From NCBI RefSeq assembly GCF_032027425.1, contig NZ_JAVSJA010000001.1:186001-250000 (forward strand): a DNA stretch of 64,000 bases, written 5' to 3'. Below the pieces are notes generated by a model that searched no databases, was not told where the DNA came from, and saw only the letters and a program-made list of their open reading frames with translations. This document shows, one piece after another, positions 26,906-36,554 of the stretch. The translations under genes and the position numbers were made by a program. Every line of letters begins with the position of its first letter. Position 1 is the stretch's first letter. Origin of the DNA: Microcystis wesenbergii NRERC-220 (GTDB taxonomy: Bacteria > Cyanobacteriota > Cyanobacteriia > Cyanobacteriales > Microcystaceae).

Positions 26906-28120
26906 ATGAACCAGCCTAGACTATTATCTTTTACCCTCGATGGTTGGGGTGTGCTAGGTGGTCCAGTTTCCCTATCCCTAGTTAACCAAGTTGGGGTATT
27001 AGTGGGGAGAAACGGTGCGGGGAAATCCGCTATCCTAGAAGGATTTGAAGCCATCTCATCCTGTGCTATCGGTAGATCGATCGGCTCTTGGATGATTGAT
27101 AGTGATAGCATTCCCTCAATTTTGCAGGTTGAAATTCTAACACCGACTAACCGGCGCTTAGGATACAGGTATGAGCTAATCATCCCCTTTTCTATGGACG
27201 ATCTAGATACAGACATAGATGATACCACTAACGATAATTCCTTGGAAAATTCCTTTTCTTGGAATGATTCTTGTCAGTATATTGATGGAGATCAAGAACT
27301 TCTCTGGAAAACCGAATTTGGACTAACAAGCTTTAATAATAATGGTGAGCCAATATTTGCTATTCTTGGCAATACTACCTCGCTGCGACAGTCAAATATA
27401 CCTGGAAATTCATCGCTAAATTTACCTCCAGAAATGCAGTGGGTTTATGCTATTTTAAAAGGGATTCGTCTTCTTGGCAAAGCTCCTATCCGTCGCACAT
27501 CAAGACGACAGCCTTCCTTATTAAAGGTGGCAAGTAAGAAGATTTCTGCCAGTCGATTTGATCTAGCAGATACTCTAGCTCGGAGAATATTTCGTTGGGT
27601 GGGTACGGATGATTTTGATGAACTAGAAAATGTTTGTCAACGAATAAGACTTGCCAAGAAAATCACTGTGCAGAAGTTCGTTTTGAGTGAGCATTCTGGA
27701 CAGACAGGCCAAGATAAAGACGAAGAGTACATCGCTTCAGTATTATTAGATGGAGTCAATATTGGATTACTCTCCGATGGCACCTTGCGAGTTTTATCAA
27801 TTCTGATCGAAATAATTGCTCACCATCCTAATGCAACAACCATAATTGAGGAGCCAGAAACACAAATACATCCCGCAATGTTAGCAAAATTATTAAATGA
27901 AATTAAATCCTATACTTGGGCTGAACATTTAATTATATCAACTCATTCACCACAAGTAGTAGCTTGGACAAAGCCAGAAAATATTAGCTTAGTTTATCGT
28001 AACCAGGGACGGACAAGTGTTAGGAAACTAGAAGAAGGAGAGATTGAAAAAGTTGTCGAGTACCTCTGTGAAGAAGGAGATTTAGGAGACTGGATTTACA
28101 GTGGTATTCTCGATGAGTAG
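26906..28120 (+). CDS. AAA/SMC-like ATPase of a two-gene cassette (A)
   Basis: A 404-residue OLD/SMC-like ATPase. The N-terminal strands lead into Walker A GRNGAGKS at residues 34-41. The ABC-type signature appears as LLSDGTLRVLSIL, Walker B as IIEEPETQIHP with catalytic Glu about 315-316, and the switch His in ISTHS at 347. Between Walker A and the signature is a variable ~230-residue insertion with an acidic patch, where substrate-sensing elements of such ATPases usually lie. There is no TOPRIM domain in this chain; the next gene supplies one, overlapping by 8 bp. By family logic the pair resembles split OLD-like defence systems. The partner identity and target are unknown. Confidence 0.85.
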   Translation: MNQPRLLSFTLDGWGVLGGPVSLSLVNQVGVLVGRNGAGKSAILEGFEAISSCAIGRSIGSWMIDSDSIPSILQVEILTPTNRRLGYRYELIIPFSMDDLDTDIDDTTNDNSLENSFSWNDSCQYIDGDQELLWKTEFGLTSFNNNGEPIFAILGNTTSLRQSNIPGNSSLNLPPEMQWVYAILKGIRLLGKAPIRRTSRRQPSLLKVASKKISASRFDLADTLARRIFRWVGTDDFDELENVCQRIRLAKKITVQKFVLSEHSGQTGQDKDEEYIASVLLDGVNIGLLSDGTLRVLSILIEIIAHHPNATTIIEEPETQIHPAMLAKLLNEIKSYTWAEHLIISTHSPQVVAWTKPENISLVYRNQGRTSVRKLEEGEIEKVVEYLCEEGDLGDWIYSGILDE

Positions 28121-28697
28121 TAACTTGATCGCCATAATTGCCGAAGATGAGACGGACTGCGATGTGTTTCGTCAAATTATCCATCGCGTGCTGGGGACAA
28201 ATACTAGGACAAAATCTTGGGCATCTAAATCCTCTAGTACATTAAAGAGAAAACTGTCAGCAAAACTTAAAGTGATGACAAGGGAAGGATGTGATGCTTT
28301 TATCATTGTTCATGATTTAGATCGTAATCCCAAGAATAACTCTCTTAACGATGAAAAACAATTGCGAGATCACTTAGAATTAAGCTGTTCTAATATTAAT
28401 GGTATCAGGAAATATATCTGCATCCCAATAGAAGAATTAGAGGCTTGGTTTTGGTCTGATCCAGAAGTTGTTAAATATGTGGGACGAGGCAAGGGAAAAG
28501 CTCACCCAAACCCTCACCTAATTATCAAACCGAAAGAAGAATTGATCAAATTGTCAATCGGTGAAAATAGAAAACCCCGTTATAGTACCAACATGAATCT
28601 TGAACTAGCCCAAAAGCTAAATTTAGAACTTTGTGCCACTTGTTGTCCTTCTTTTAAAGATCTTCTCGACTTTCTGCAATCTCTGTCAAGAGGATAG
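28113..28697 (+). CDS. TOPRIM-like (DUF4276/RloB-type) partner of cassette A ATPase
   Basis: A 194-residue protein from the ATG at 28113, which overlaps the ATPase stop as ATGAGTAG; an ATG four codons upstream is also possible. The TOPRIM pattern is visible: strand plus acidic motif IIAEDETD (Glu11/Glu13) near the N-terminus and IIVHDLDRN (Asp68, Asp70) in the middle. IPIEELEAWFWSD (about 105-117) matches the helix typical of DUF4276/RloB-type proteins. TOPRIM domains of OLD-type systems are metal-dependent nucleases. Nuclease activity here is inferred from fold and pairing. Confidence 0.75.
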   Translation: MSSNLIAIIAEDETDCDVFRQIIHRVLGTNTRTKSWASKSSSTLKRKLSAKLKVMTREGCDAFIIVHDLDRNPKNNSLNDEKQLRDHLELSCSNINGIRKYICIPIEELEAWFWSDPEVVKYVGRGKGKAHPNPHLIIKPKEELIKLSIGENRKPRYSTNMNLELAQKLNLELCATCCPSFKDLLDFLQSLSRG

Positions 28698-28903
28698 CAA
28701 ACCATTAACCTGTCCATCCCAGCCAAGGTATCTGCGATCGCTGCTAACTTGACACTATTCTAAACCCCAAAAAAGAGGGATTTTATGGTAAAATAGTCGT
28801 ACAAATGGGCATATTCTGCACATCAAAAGGGTAAAAACCCGACTTTTAGCGAATTTAATCACAAAAACGCTTTTTTTGCCTTGTTATTGGAGTTAACCCC
28901 CCT

Positions 28904-31456
28904 ATGACCGCCGCCCAGGATCATATCGTCCCCACAGACTTAAGCAATGAAATGTCCCGTTCCTACCTAGAATACGCCATGAGCGTCATCGTCGGGCGAG
29001 CCTTGCCCGACGCTAGGGACGGACTGAAACCCGTACACCGGCGCATTCTTTATGCGATGTACGAACTAGGATTAACCCCCGATCGCCCCTTCCGGAAATG
29101 CGCTAGAGTCGTCGGGGAAGTATTAGGAAAATACCACCCCCACGGGGATACTGCTGTTTACGATGCCCTCGTCCGCATGGCCCAGGATTTCTCCATGCGC
29201 GATCCCCTAATTAACGGTCATGGTAACTTCGGATCGATCGATAACGATCCCCCGGCAGCCATGCGTTATACCGAGTGTCGTCTGCACACCCTGGCCACCA
29301 ACGCCCTACTACAGGATATCGAGTCAGAAACGGTCGATTTTGCCGATAACTTCGATGGTTCCCAACAGGAACCCGTGGTTTTACCCTCTAGAGTCCCGCA
29401 ACTGCTAATTAATGGCTCATCCGGCATCGCCGTCGGTATGGCCACCAATATCCCCCCCCACAACCTGGCCGAGATTATCGATGGAACCGTTGCCCTCATC
29501 CATAACCCCGATCTCACCGATACGGAATTACAGCGTTATATCCCAGGGCCGGACTTTCCCACCGGGGGGCATATCCTTGGCAGAGACGGCATTCAGGAAG
29601 CTTACACCACCGGCCGGGGTTCCATTACCCTGCGGGGAGTCGCCACCATTGAAACCATCGAACAAAGGGGAAGACCTGATCGAGATGCGATTATTATCAC
29701 CGAACTACCCTATCAAACCAATAAAGCGGCATTAATCGAAAAAATCGCCGATTTGGTCAATGATCGCAAAATAGACGGTATTTCTGATGTGCGGGACGAA
29801 AGCGATCGCGACGGCATCCGGGTGGTGATCGAACTGAAACGAGATGCCTATCCCCGCGTGGTCCTCAACAATCTTTATAAACAAACGCCCCTCCAGTCCA
29901 ATTTTGGGGCGAATATGTTGGCATTAGTCGATAACGAACCGAGATTACTGACTTTAAGGGAGTTTCTCCGCGTTTTCCTCGATTTTCGCCTAGAAGTTAT
30001 CACCCGTCGTACCCGTTATGAACTCCGCAAGGCCGAGGAAAGAGATCATCTCCTTCAGGGTTTACTAATTGCCCTCGCTAGTCTCGATGCAGTCATTGCC
30101 CTGATTCGCAGTGCTGCCGACACAGCTAGTGCAAAAGAGGGATTAGTGCAGAATTTTGGTCTTTCAGAGGTGCAAGCGGACGCAATCCTACAAATGCAGC
30201 TGCGACGGTTAACCGCCCTAGAATCGGAGAAAATTCAGCAAGAACACGGGGAATTACTGACAAAAATCGGCGATCTTCAGGATATTCTAGCCAAAAAAGA
30301 ACGGATCGACAGCATTATCGAGGAAGAACTGCAACAGATCAAAACGATTCACGCTACCCCCCGTCGCAGTCATATTGAACAACGGGAAGGAGAAATCGCC
30401 GAAACTGACCTGATTGCCAACGAACAGGCCTTAATTCTCGTCACCGAACAGGGTTACATCAAAAGAATGCCCGTTAATACCTTTGAGTCCCAAAATCGGG
30501 CAACAAGGGGCAAAGCTGGCGCGAAAATGAAAGAAGACGACGGCATCGATCACTTTATCACCTGCCGCGATCACGATAGCGTTCTCTTTTTCACCGATCG
30601 CGGGGTTGTCTATAGTCTCAATGCCTATCATATCCCCACCGGTTCCCGTACCGCTCGCGGGGTTCCCATCGTGCAACTGTTAGAGATTCCCAAAGGGGAG
30701 AAAATTACCTCGGTGGTGGCAGTCAGCGAGTTCAGCGAGGATAATTACCTGATTATGCTCACACAAAAGGGATTTATCAAGAAAACCGCCCTCGCTGCCT
30801 TTAGTAATATTCGATCGAACGGTTTAATCGCCATTTCTCTCGAAGACGGTGATCAACTACGTTGGGTTCGCTTGGCCAAAGAGGAAGATAGCGTCATTAT
30901 CGGTTCTCGTCAGGGGATGGCAATTCATTTTAAGGCCGATAGTCAACAATTGCGCTCCCTGGGAAGGGCAACTAAAGGCGTAAAATCGATGAAATTGCGC
31001 TCAGGTGACGAATTAATCAGTATGGACATTCTGCCTAGTCAAATTGTCGCCCAAATCGCTGAATCTAACCAAGAAGAAACCGAGGACGAAAGCGAAGAAA
31101 TTAACCCCGAAGTGGCTAATAATGGCCCCTGGGTGTTAGCAATTACCATGGCAGGACTAGGAAAACGGGTTCCCGTTACCCTCCTACGTCTGCAAAATCG
31201 GGCGGGATTAGGAGTCAGAGTGATTAAATTCCGCAAAAAGAACGATAAATTAGCGGCTCTGCACGTTGTTAACCCCAACGAGGAATTTATGATTATCACC
31301 GAACGGGGCATTATCATCCGTCAATCCGTCGATGCTATTACTCCCCAATCGCGATCGGCCGGAGGCATCCGGGTGCAAAAACTCGATGAGGACGATGCGA
31401 TCGCTGCGGTGGCCCTAGTTCCCCCTAGTGATGCGGAGGAATCTGAAGACATTTAG
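28904..31456 (+). CDS. gyrA: DNA gyrase subunit A
   Basis: An 850-residue type IIA topoisomerase subunit. The winged-helix region contains [12 protein letters not shown], and the catalytic Tyr122 lies in AAMRYTE, the residue that forms the covalent link to DNA. The C-terminal half carries six beta-pinwheel blades, including the GyrA-box-like [14 protein letters not shown], and ends in an acidic tail. No intein is present. It is a stand-alone gene; gyrB is not nearby, as is usual in cyanobacteria. Confidence 0.97.
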   Translation: MTAAQDHIVPTDLSNEMSRSYLEYAMSVIVGRALPDARDGLKPVHRRILYAMYELGLTPDRPFRKCARVVGEVLGKYHPHGDTAVYDALVRMAQDFSMRDPLINGHGNFGSIDNDPPAAMRYTECRLHTLATNALLQDIESETVDFADNFDGSQQEPVVLPSRVPQLLINGSSGIAVGMATNIPPHNLAEIIDGTVALIHNPDLTDTELQRYIPGPDFPTGGHILGRDGIQEAYTTGRGSITLRGVATIETIEQRGRPDRDAIIITELPYQTNKAALIEKIADLVNDRKIDGISDVRDESDRDGIRVVIELKRDAYPRVVLNNLYKQTPLQSNFGANMLALVDNEPRLLTLREFLRVFLDFRLEVITRRTRYELRKAEERDHLLQGLLIALASLDAVIALIRSAADTASAKEGLVQNFGLSEVQADAILQMQLRRLTALESEKIQQEHGELLTKIGDLQDILAKKERIDSIIEEELQQIKTIHATPRRSHIEQREGEIAETDLIANEQALILVTEQGYIKRMPVNTFESQNRATRGKAGAKMKEDDGIDHFITCRDHDSVLFFTDRGVVYSLNAYHIPTGSRTARGVPIVQLLEIPKGEKITSVVAVSEFSEDNYLIMLTQKGFIKKTALAAFSNIRSNGLIAISLEDGDQLRWVRLAKEEDSVIIGSRQGMAIHFKADSQQLRSLGRATKGVKSMKLRSGDELISMDILPSQIVAQIAESNQEETEDESEEINPEVANNGPWVLAITMAGLGKRVPVTLLRLQNRAGLGVRVIKFRKKNDKLAALHVVNPNEEFMIITERGIIIRQSVDAITPQSRSAGGIRVQKLDEDDAIAAVALVPPSDAEESEDI

Positions 31457-31547
31457 ATTTGCTGGGAAGTGGGAAGTGGGAAGTGGGGAGAATAAATAAA
31501 AATAATCTTCTGACTCCTATCTCCTGTCTCCTATCTCCTATCTCCTG

Positions 31548-31666
31548 ATACTAAATCCGTTGAGTAACGCACAGAAAACGGGTTTCTCGGAGAAACCCGT
31601 TTTCTACTCATGCACTCATGCAAAAAGGGGAATAAATAATCAATCTTTAATAACCAGATTTAGTAT
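31548..31666. mobile_element. Small inverted-repeat element with strong internal hairpin
   Basis: The ends ATACTAAATCCG and CAGATTTAGTAT are inverted repeats 119 bp apart. Inside is a near-perfect 15-bp hairpin (GAAAACGGGTTTCTC paired with GAGAAACCCGTTTTC). It lies within CTCCTATCTC-type tandem repeats downstream of gyrA, and the hairpin could end gyrA transcription. Confidence 0.65.
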
Positions 31667-31746
31667 GACTCCTGACTCCTATCTCCTGACTCCTATCTCC
31701 TGACTCCTATCTCCTATCTGCTGTCTCCTTTCCTGAGGATTTGGGA

Positions 31747-32277
31747 TTAAAACTGGAAAAAGTGCATTAATTGGGAGATTTCCTGAGCGCCTAGGGATAA
31801 ACGCCCTTTAAAATCCACAATATTCTTAAATAATCCCTGTTCTTCTCTATTTTTAATAATGGCAGCTGCCAAATTATCACTGATCAGGGGCAGGGTAGTT
31901 AACTGCTCGATCGAGGCAGTGTTAGGATTGATTTTAGGGGGTGCGAGGTGACTTTCGGGACTATAATAGGCAAATTCTAGAATCGGTTCCCAAGCTTTCA
32001 ATCTAGCCACAGGAACACTCAAAGCAGCCGCTAGATCTTCAAGACAAAGCAATTCTACCCCCATCCCCAGCAATTCCACCAACATTCGCGCTTGATGGAT
32101 GGATATCCCTGGCAATCGCAGCCAATCATCCACACCCGCTTGACTGACATTAATTTTAATGCCCAATTGCGCCGCCATAGCGATCTCATCGAGGGAACGA
32201 AAGCGATAATAGGGATCATTGCTAATTTTGGCTTTTAAAGGGTTAAAAGTGCGCCCTAACCAGTTTTGCGGTGTCAT
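31747..32277 (-). CDS. Helix-hairpin-helix (ComEA-like) domain protein
   Basis: A 176-residue protein with two HhH units. The second, INPNTASIEQLTTLPLISDN followed by LAAAIIKNREEQGLFKN, is the classic ComEA-type non-specific DNA-binding motif. An earlier one (VDDWLRLPGISIHQARMLVEL) is more divergent. Unlike true ComEA it lacks an N-terminal membrane anchor, so it is probably cytoplasmic. Its start overlaps the TM2-protein stop by 4 bp, implying an operon. Confidence 0.78.
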   Translation of the reverse strand: MTPQNWLGRTFNPLKAKISNDPYYRFRSLDEIAMAAQLGIKINVSQAGVDDWLRLPGISIHQARMLVELLGMGVELLCLEDLAAALSVPVARLKAWEPILEFAYYSPESHLAPPKINPNTASIEQLTTLPLISDNLAAAIIKNREEQGLFKNIVDFKGRLSLGAQEISQLMHFFQF

Positions 32278-32672
32278 TGTAGTAATTGTCGCCGTTTTTC
32301 TTCAAATTCGTACTCAGAAATTAATCCTTCTTGCCGGAGGCGCTCTAATTCCCTTAAAGCTGCCCCGATCGCCTCTACTTGTTTAGGCTCTAAACTGGGG
32401 ACAGTGGCAGCAGCGGTGGCAGTGGGAAAATAGTTAGCCAAAAATTGGTTATCTTGGATTAAATACCACACTGCATCGATCGCGCAAGCCACCCGGGGAA
32501 TCGGAGTTTGCCAGAGGAGAAGATAAATAATTCCCCAGAGAGGTTGACCGAGATAGAATTTATGAATACCGGCGATAGGAAAGGGTAAAGCGAGAATGCT
32601 GCCGATAAAAGCCAAAAAAATCGCTAATTTACGGCTTTTGGGCTTACTTAATAATTTTTCCACCAGAAGCAT
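32274..32672 (-). CDS. TM2 and SHOCT domain membrane protein
   Basis: A 132-residue protein. Residues ~14-75 form a TM2 domain, two membrane helices with PIAGIHKFYLGQPLWGIIYL between them. The C-terminal 30 residues (ELERLRQEGLISEYEFEEKR) are a SHOCT motif, a short helical module often found at the ends of membrane or secreted proteins. The function is unknown. It is the upstream gene of the pair with the HhH protein. Confidence 0.8.
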   Translation of the reverse strand: MLLVEKLLSKPKSRKLAIFLAFIGSILALPFPIAGIHKFYLGQPLWGIIYLLLWQTPIPRVACAIDAVWYLIQDNQFLANYFPTATAAATVPSLEPKQVEAIGAALRELERLRQEGLISEYEFEEKRRQLLQ

Positions 32673-32748
32673 GAGACCTGTTCGAGATTGATTTTAGCCT
32701 GATCTGAACTTTCTATCGTGAACTACTCTCAAGGTCTTTGAGAGCTTC

Positions 32749-33972
32749 CTATTTCACAGGGGATTGCCTCAAGACGGACTTACGCCCAGCTTTTGGTCTT
32801 ATATCCCCTCTATAGGCAGTATCGCTAGTTCCTAACGACAATACTTCGGCTTTGCTCAGTACAAGTATCCGTAAGCTTTCATCTCGAATATTTATCGCCG
32901 CATTTATGTCCCGGTCATGGATTGTTTTGCAATGTTCACAAGTCCATATTCTAACATCAAGGGATAAACTACCCACTTGATTCAGACAGACATGACAAGT
33001 TTTAGAACTAGGGAAAAACCTATCAACTTCGATATAAGTTTTTCCTTCCCATTCTGCCTTGTATTTAAGCATTGTACAAAACACTCCCCAACTACAATCA
33101 CTAATAGCCTTAGCTAAATTATGATTGCGTACGATGCCTTTGACATTGAGATTTTCTACCGCAATAACTTGGTTTTCGTTAACTATCTTACGGGATAGCT
33201 TGTGGAGAAAATCCTCACGACATCTTGAGATTTTAGAGTGAACTTTAGCTACTTTACCTCTAGCTTTTTGACGGTTGTTACTGCCTTTCTTTTTACGCGA
33301 TAACTTTTGTTGTTTCCTTTTTAGATTACGTTGATGTTTGGCTAAATGTCTAGGATTATCATATTTACTACCATTACTGGTAATACAAAAATGAGTTAAT
33401 CCTAAATCAATTCCTATGGCTTTTCCATCTATCCCCCCGCCTTCGTCACCCCCCTGCTCCCCTTGATCAGGGGGAGATTGCCCGTCATCAACTAAAATAG
33501 AAGCGTAGTATTTACCGTCTGGGTTTTTTGAGATAGTAACGGTTTTAATTGTTCCTGCAAATTCCCGATGACGAACACAATAAACTAATCCAACTTTACC
33601 CGGTAATTTGAGGTAGTCACCTTCAAATTTGACATTAGCTGGATAGCTAATTGATTGTTTACCATGTTTAGATTTGAATCTTGGTAATCTCGCCCGTTTC
33701 TCAAAGAAATTTTGATAAGCTTGGGATAAGTTCAAAGCGACAACCTGTAAGCACTGGGAATAAGCATCTGTCAACCACTCATATTCTTTTTTGAGACTAG
33801 GCAATAGTCCCTGAATATAGTTTCGTGTCAGTCCTTTTCCTGTGGTTTTATAGGTTTCTTGGCATAAATTCAGGGAATAATTCCAAAACCAACGACAACA
33901 ACCAAAGCTTTTTGCTAAGGCTATTTCTTGCTCGGTATTAGGCTTAAGTCTGAATTTGTACGCTTTGTACAT
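32749..33972 (-). CDS. tnpB: RNA-guided TnpB nuclease, IS200/IS605-type, without tnpA
   Basis: I start at ATG 33972 (MYKAYKFRLKPNTEQE), the family's usual N-terminus, giving 407 residues; the frame extends 34 codons further upstream. The RuvC triad is complete: Asp in AIGIDLGLTHF, Glu in AVENLNVKGI, Asp in HDRDINAAINI. The Cys4 zinc finger (CHVC...CEHC) is intact. No TnpA transposase is present, so this is a TnpB-only element. An unusual Gly/Gln/Pro-rich stretch GQSPPDQGEQGGDEGGG sits just before the first RuvC motif and is encoded by a MITE core. Guide RNA would be expected from the 3' end near 32690-32760; a CTCTCAA/TTGAGAG hairpin is seen there. Confidence 0.85.
   Translation of the reverse strand: MYKAYKFRLKPNTEQEIALAKSFGCCRWFWNYSLNLCQETYKTTGKGLTRNYIQGLLPSLKKEYEWLTDAYSQCLQVVALNLSQAYQNFFEKRARLPRFKSKHGKQSISYPANVKFEGDYLKLPGKVGLVYCVRHREFAGTIKTVTISKNPDGKYYASILVDDGQSPPDQGEQGGDEGGGIDGKAIGIDLGLTHFCITSNGSKYDNPRHLAKHQRNLKRKQQKLSRKKKGSNNRQKARGKVAKVHSKISRCREDFLHKLSRKIVNENQVIAVENLNVKGIVRNHNLAKAISDCSWGVFCTMLKYKAEWEGKTYIEVDRFFPSSKTCHVCLNQVGSLSLDVRIWTCEHCKTIHDRDINAAINIRDESLRILVLSKAEVLSLGTSDTAYRGDIRPKAGRKSVLRQSPVK
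33429..33484. repeat. MITE family 1 core fragment inside tnpB
   Basis: On the minus strand the bases GGGGGGTGACGAAGGCGGGG closely match GGGGGGTGCCGATAGGCGGG of MITE copy 5, preceded by a C-run/G-run hairpin like that of the MITE core. It is read in frame as the Gly-rich insert of the TnpB protein. Confidence 0.7.
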
Positions 33973-34033
33973 AAGAGTTATCAAGAAACTATAACTATGA
34001 TAACATGGTTTTCGAGAATTGTCTATATACAAA

Positions 34034-34072
34034 GTCAGCAGAAGTCCATAAAAGCGAGGGACTTTTGCTGAC
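34034..34072. repeat. Hairpin between tnpB and asnS
   Basis: GTCAGCA-G-AAGTCC pairs with GGGACTT-T-TGCTGAC across a 10-nt loop. It may be the left-end structure of the IS or a regulatory hairpin in the asnS leader; there is no terminal T-run on the plus strand. Confidence 0.6.
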
Positions 34073-34114
34073 ATTCAGTTAAAATACTCTTTGGTTCTAA
34101 CATAGGGATACGCG

Positions 34115-35479
34115 ATGACTACCAGAATCAAGGAAATCTTTCAAACAGGACAACCGGATCAATCCGTCACCGTGCAGGGTTGGGTGAGAACAAAACGAGA
34201 ATTAAAAGAATTTACTTTCCTGGAAGTTAATGATGGCTCATCCCTGGCCAACTTACAAGTTATCCTCGAACCGACTTTACCCGACTATGAAAGTGTACTA
34301 AAGACAATTGGTACAGGAGCGGCGATCGCTGTTTCGGGAAATTTGGTTCCTTCCCCGGGTAAAGGGCAAAATATCGAGTTAAAAGCGGCCGAAATCACCC
34401 TTTATGGTGACTGTCCCCCGGATTATCCCCTACAAAAGAAACGTCATTCCTTTGAATTTCTGAGAACTATTGCCCATCTGCGAGCAAGAACCAACACCCT
34501 AGGAGCAGTAATGCGGGTTAGAAACGCTTGCGCTACCGCTATCCACACTTTTTTCCAAGAAAAGGGCTTTATTTGGGTACATACTCCTATTATTACCGCC
34601 AACGACTGCGAAGGTGCGGGAGAATTATTTACTGTCACCAGTTTAGATTTAAAAAAACCCGCCAATTTTGCCGAGGATTTCTTTGGTAAACGGGCCTATT
34701 TAACCGTCAGTGGACAATTACAAGCGGAAGTAATGGCCATGGCTTTATCTAATGTTTACACTTTTGGCCCGACTTTTCGCGCCGAAAATTCTAATACTTC
34801 CCGTCATCTGGCCGAGTTTTGGATGGTGGAACCGGAAATGGCTTTTTGTGATCTGGAAGGGGATCAGGATTTAGCGGAAGCTTTTCTGAAATATATCTTT
34901 AAATTCGTCCTAGAAAATTGTCCCGAAGATTTGCAGTTTTTTAACGAACGTATCGATAAAACGGTGTTAAGTACGGCCGAGAATATCGTTAATAGTGAGT
35001 TTGGCCGGATTACCTATAGCGAAGCGATCGAGTTATTGGAAAAAGCCGATCGTCAGTTCGAGTTTCCCGTAGAATGGGGCGTAGATTTACAGTCAGAACA
35101 CGAACGTTATCTAGCGGAAGAACTATTTAAAAAACCCGTGATTGTCACCAATTATCCCAAGACAATCAAAGCTTTTTATATGCGTCTAGATGACAATAAT
35201 AAAACTGTTTCCGCTATGGATATTTTAGCGCCCAAGATCGGCGAAATTATCGGCGGTTCCCAACGGGAAGAACGATTAGATGTATTAATCCAAAGAATGC
35301 AGGAACAGGGAATGAATCCCGATGATTTGTGGTGGTATTTGGATCTGCGTCGCTACGGTTCCGTTCCCCACGCCGGTTTTGGTTTAGGATTCGAGCGTCT
35401 GGTACAATTCATGACGGGAATGACCAATATTCGCGATGTGATTCCTTTCCCCCGTACCCCTTTAAGTGCCGACTTTTAG
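34115..35479 (+). CDS. asnS: Asparaginyl-tRNA synthetase
   Basis: A 454-residue class II synthetase that charges tRNA-Asn directly. The N-terminal OB fold binds the anticodon ([25 protein letters not shown]). Class II motif 2 is visible as [25 protein letters not shown] and motif 3 as [15 protein letters not shown]. Length is typical. gatA, at 40813, belongs to the amidotransferase that in organisms with AsnRS mainly serves Gln-tRNA formation. Confidence 0.97.
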   Translation: MTTRIKEIFQTGQPDQSVTVQGWVRTKRELKEFTFLEVNDGSSLANLQVILEPTLPDYESVLKTIGTGAAIAVSGNLVPSPGKGQNIELKAAEITLYGDCPPDYPLQKKRHSFEFLRTIAHLRARTNTLGAVMRVRNACATAIHTFFQEKGFIWVHTPIITANDCEGAGELFTVTSLDLKKPANFAEDFFGKRAYLTVSGQLQAEVMAMALSNVYTFGPTFRAENSNTSRHLAEFWMVEPEMAFCDLEGDQDLAEAFLKYIFKFVLENCPEDLQFFNERIDKTVLSTAENIVNSEFGRITYSEAIELLEKADRQFEFPVEWGVDLQSEHERYLAEELFKKPVIVTNYPKTIKAFYMRLDDNNKTVSAMDILAPKIGEIIGGSQREERLDVLIQRMQEQGMNPDDLWWYLDLRRYGSVPHAGFGLGFERLVQFMTGMTNIRDVIPFPRTPLSADF

Positions 35480-35552
35480 AATGATGTCTAGGATCGACAG
35501 GAGAAAGGTTGTAATCCTTAAGCTTTCAGCGCTAATTTGCTTGGTCTTTGGA

Positions 35553-35579
35553 GACTTGTACAACTTTATTGTACAAGTC
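35553..35579. repeat. Perfect 11-bp inverted repeat in the asnS-35821 gap
   Basis: GACTTGTACAA and TTGTACAAGTC flank a 5-nt loop. No T-run follows, so it is not a standard terminator; an operator or small repeat is possible. The rest of the 35480-35820 gap shows no gene. Confidence 0.6.
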
Positions 35580-35820
35580 CAAGCTCTTGAACTCCCCAAA
35601 AACCCCAAAATCTGAAGGGAGGAGAATGTAAAGATTTATAAAATTGTATCTTTTAATACAGTTGTGGGGGTGAATGTGTATTGTTTTGCTATCCGCCTTT
35701 GGCGTTGGGTTGGGCTGTTGCTTGACCTGGGTGCTAGAGGGCGATCACACAGTTAGGCCTTTATGGGGCGGACTTTCGCTTTCGCCACAGCCCTTTTTTC
35801 AAAGATAGTGAGGTCATCAA

Positions 35821-36405
35821 ATGTACATTCGACTCCCTTTAATTGCTTTAGATTCTAGTGAAGACGGCGTTAGTGTGGATTCCTACGGCCAAGGACAACT
35901 TACCGGTGTTACCTACACTGTTCCCGCACATGGTGATATCAACGTGGATTTTGAGCTTCACCTGCTATGCGTTACGCCAGCCGATATCATAAATCTCGAT
36001 AATTTGGTGAAGTCACTTCTGGATGCATCAAAACAGCATTTATATAGTGATTTAGCCAAAACAGACGTTAGTGGTGGTCTGAGTTTTTTTGATTTTCTTT
36101 CGGGTGGTGTTAAAGCTTCATACAGCGACACCAAACGCAATATGGAAAAGTGGGAGCTTAGCCCTGAAAACCAGGGTGTTATCATTCAGAAGATGATGAA
36201 AATTGCCATGGAAACGAATGACTTTTCCTACAAGGGTGAAATAAAAAATACCGACTATGATTATTCTGTAACTGGTAATCTTTTTGGTATTGTCATGGAT
36301 TGCACAATTAAACAAGGCTCCACAACGCATCAAATTCGCGCTTTGGCCCCTAAACCTCATCTACAAGATCCGAGGCTCTTCGGTAATTGTTATGCAAATA
36401 ATTAA
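35821..36405 (+). CDS. Unrecognised 194-residue protein
   Basis: I do not recognise this family. The protein starts MYIRLPLIALDSSEDGVSV, has no signal peptide, and shows beta-strand-like alternation in the first 55 residues (LTGVTYTVPAHGDINVDFEL). A helix-prone middle follows, with a glycine-rich turn GGLSFFDFLSGGVKASYSD, then NQGVIIQKMMKIAM. A VTGNLFGIVMDCTI strand lies near the C-terminus. The middle could be amphipathic and membrane-active, but that is a guess. It lies alone next to an IS-rich block and so may be an accessory gene. Confidence 0.6.
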   Translation: MYIRLPLIALDSSEDGVSVDSYGQGQLTGVTYTVPAHGDINVDFELHLLCVTPADIINLDNLVKSLLDASKQHLYSDLAKTDVSGGLSFFDFLSGGVKASYSDTKRNMEKWELSPENQGVIIQKMMKIAMETNDFSYKGEIKNTDYDYSVTGNLFGIVMDCTIKQGSTTHQIRALAPKPHLQDPRLFGNCYANN

Positions 36406-36554
36406 CTTAAAATAAAATTCGATGATAGTGCCTACGCTCAAAAATAGCTGAAATTTATACAGGGAGAGATTTTAGACACAAACAGGTTAATACCAAAAGA
36501 TAGACAATCGAGTTAAGATTTGATATAATAGCCAAAAACCAGAGTATTTTACTT

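Noticed and set aside
26906-28697. Cassette A as Gabija
   Set aside because: GajA fuses ATPase and TOPRIM in one chain and pairs with a UvrD-like helicase; here the domains are split and there is no helicase.
35553-35579. Intrinsic terminator of asnS
   Set aside because: The stem is perfect but AT-rich and not followed by a T-run on the plus strand, so it is listed only as an inverted repeat.
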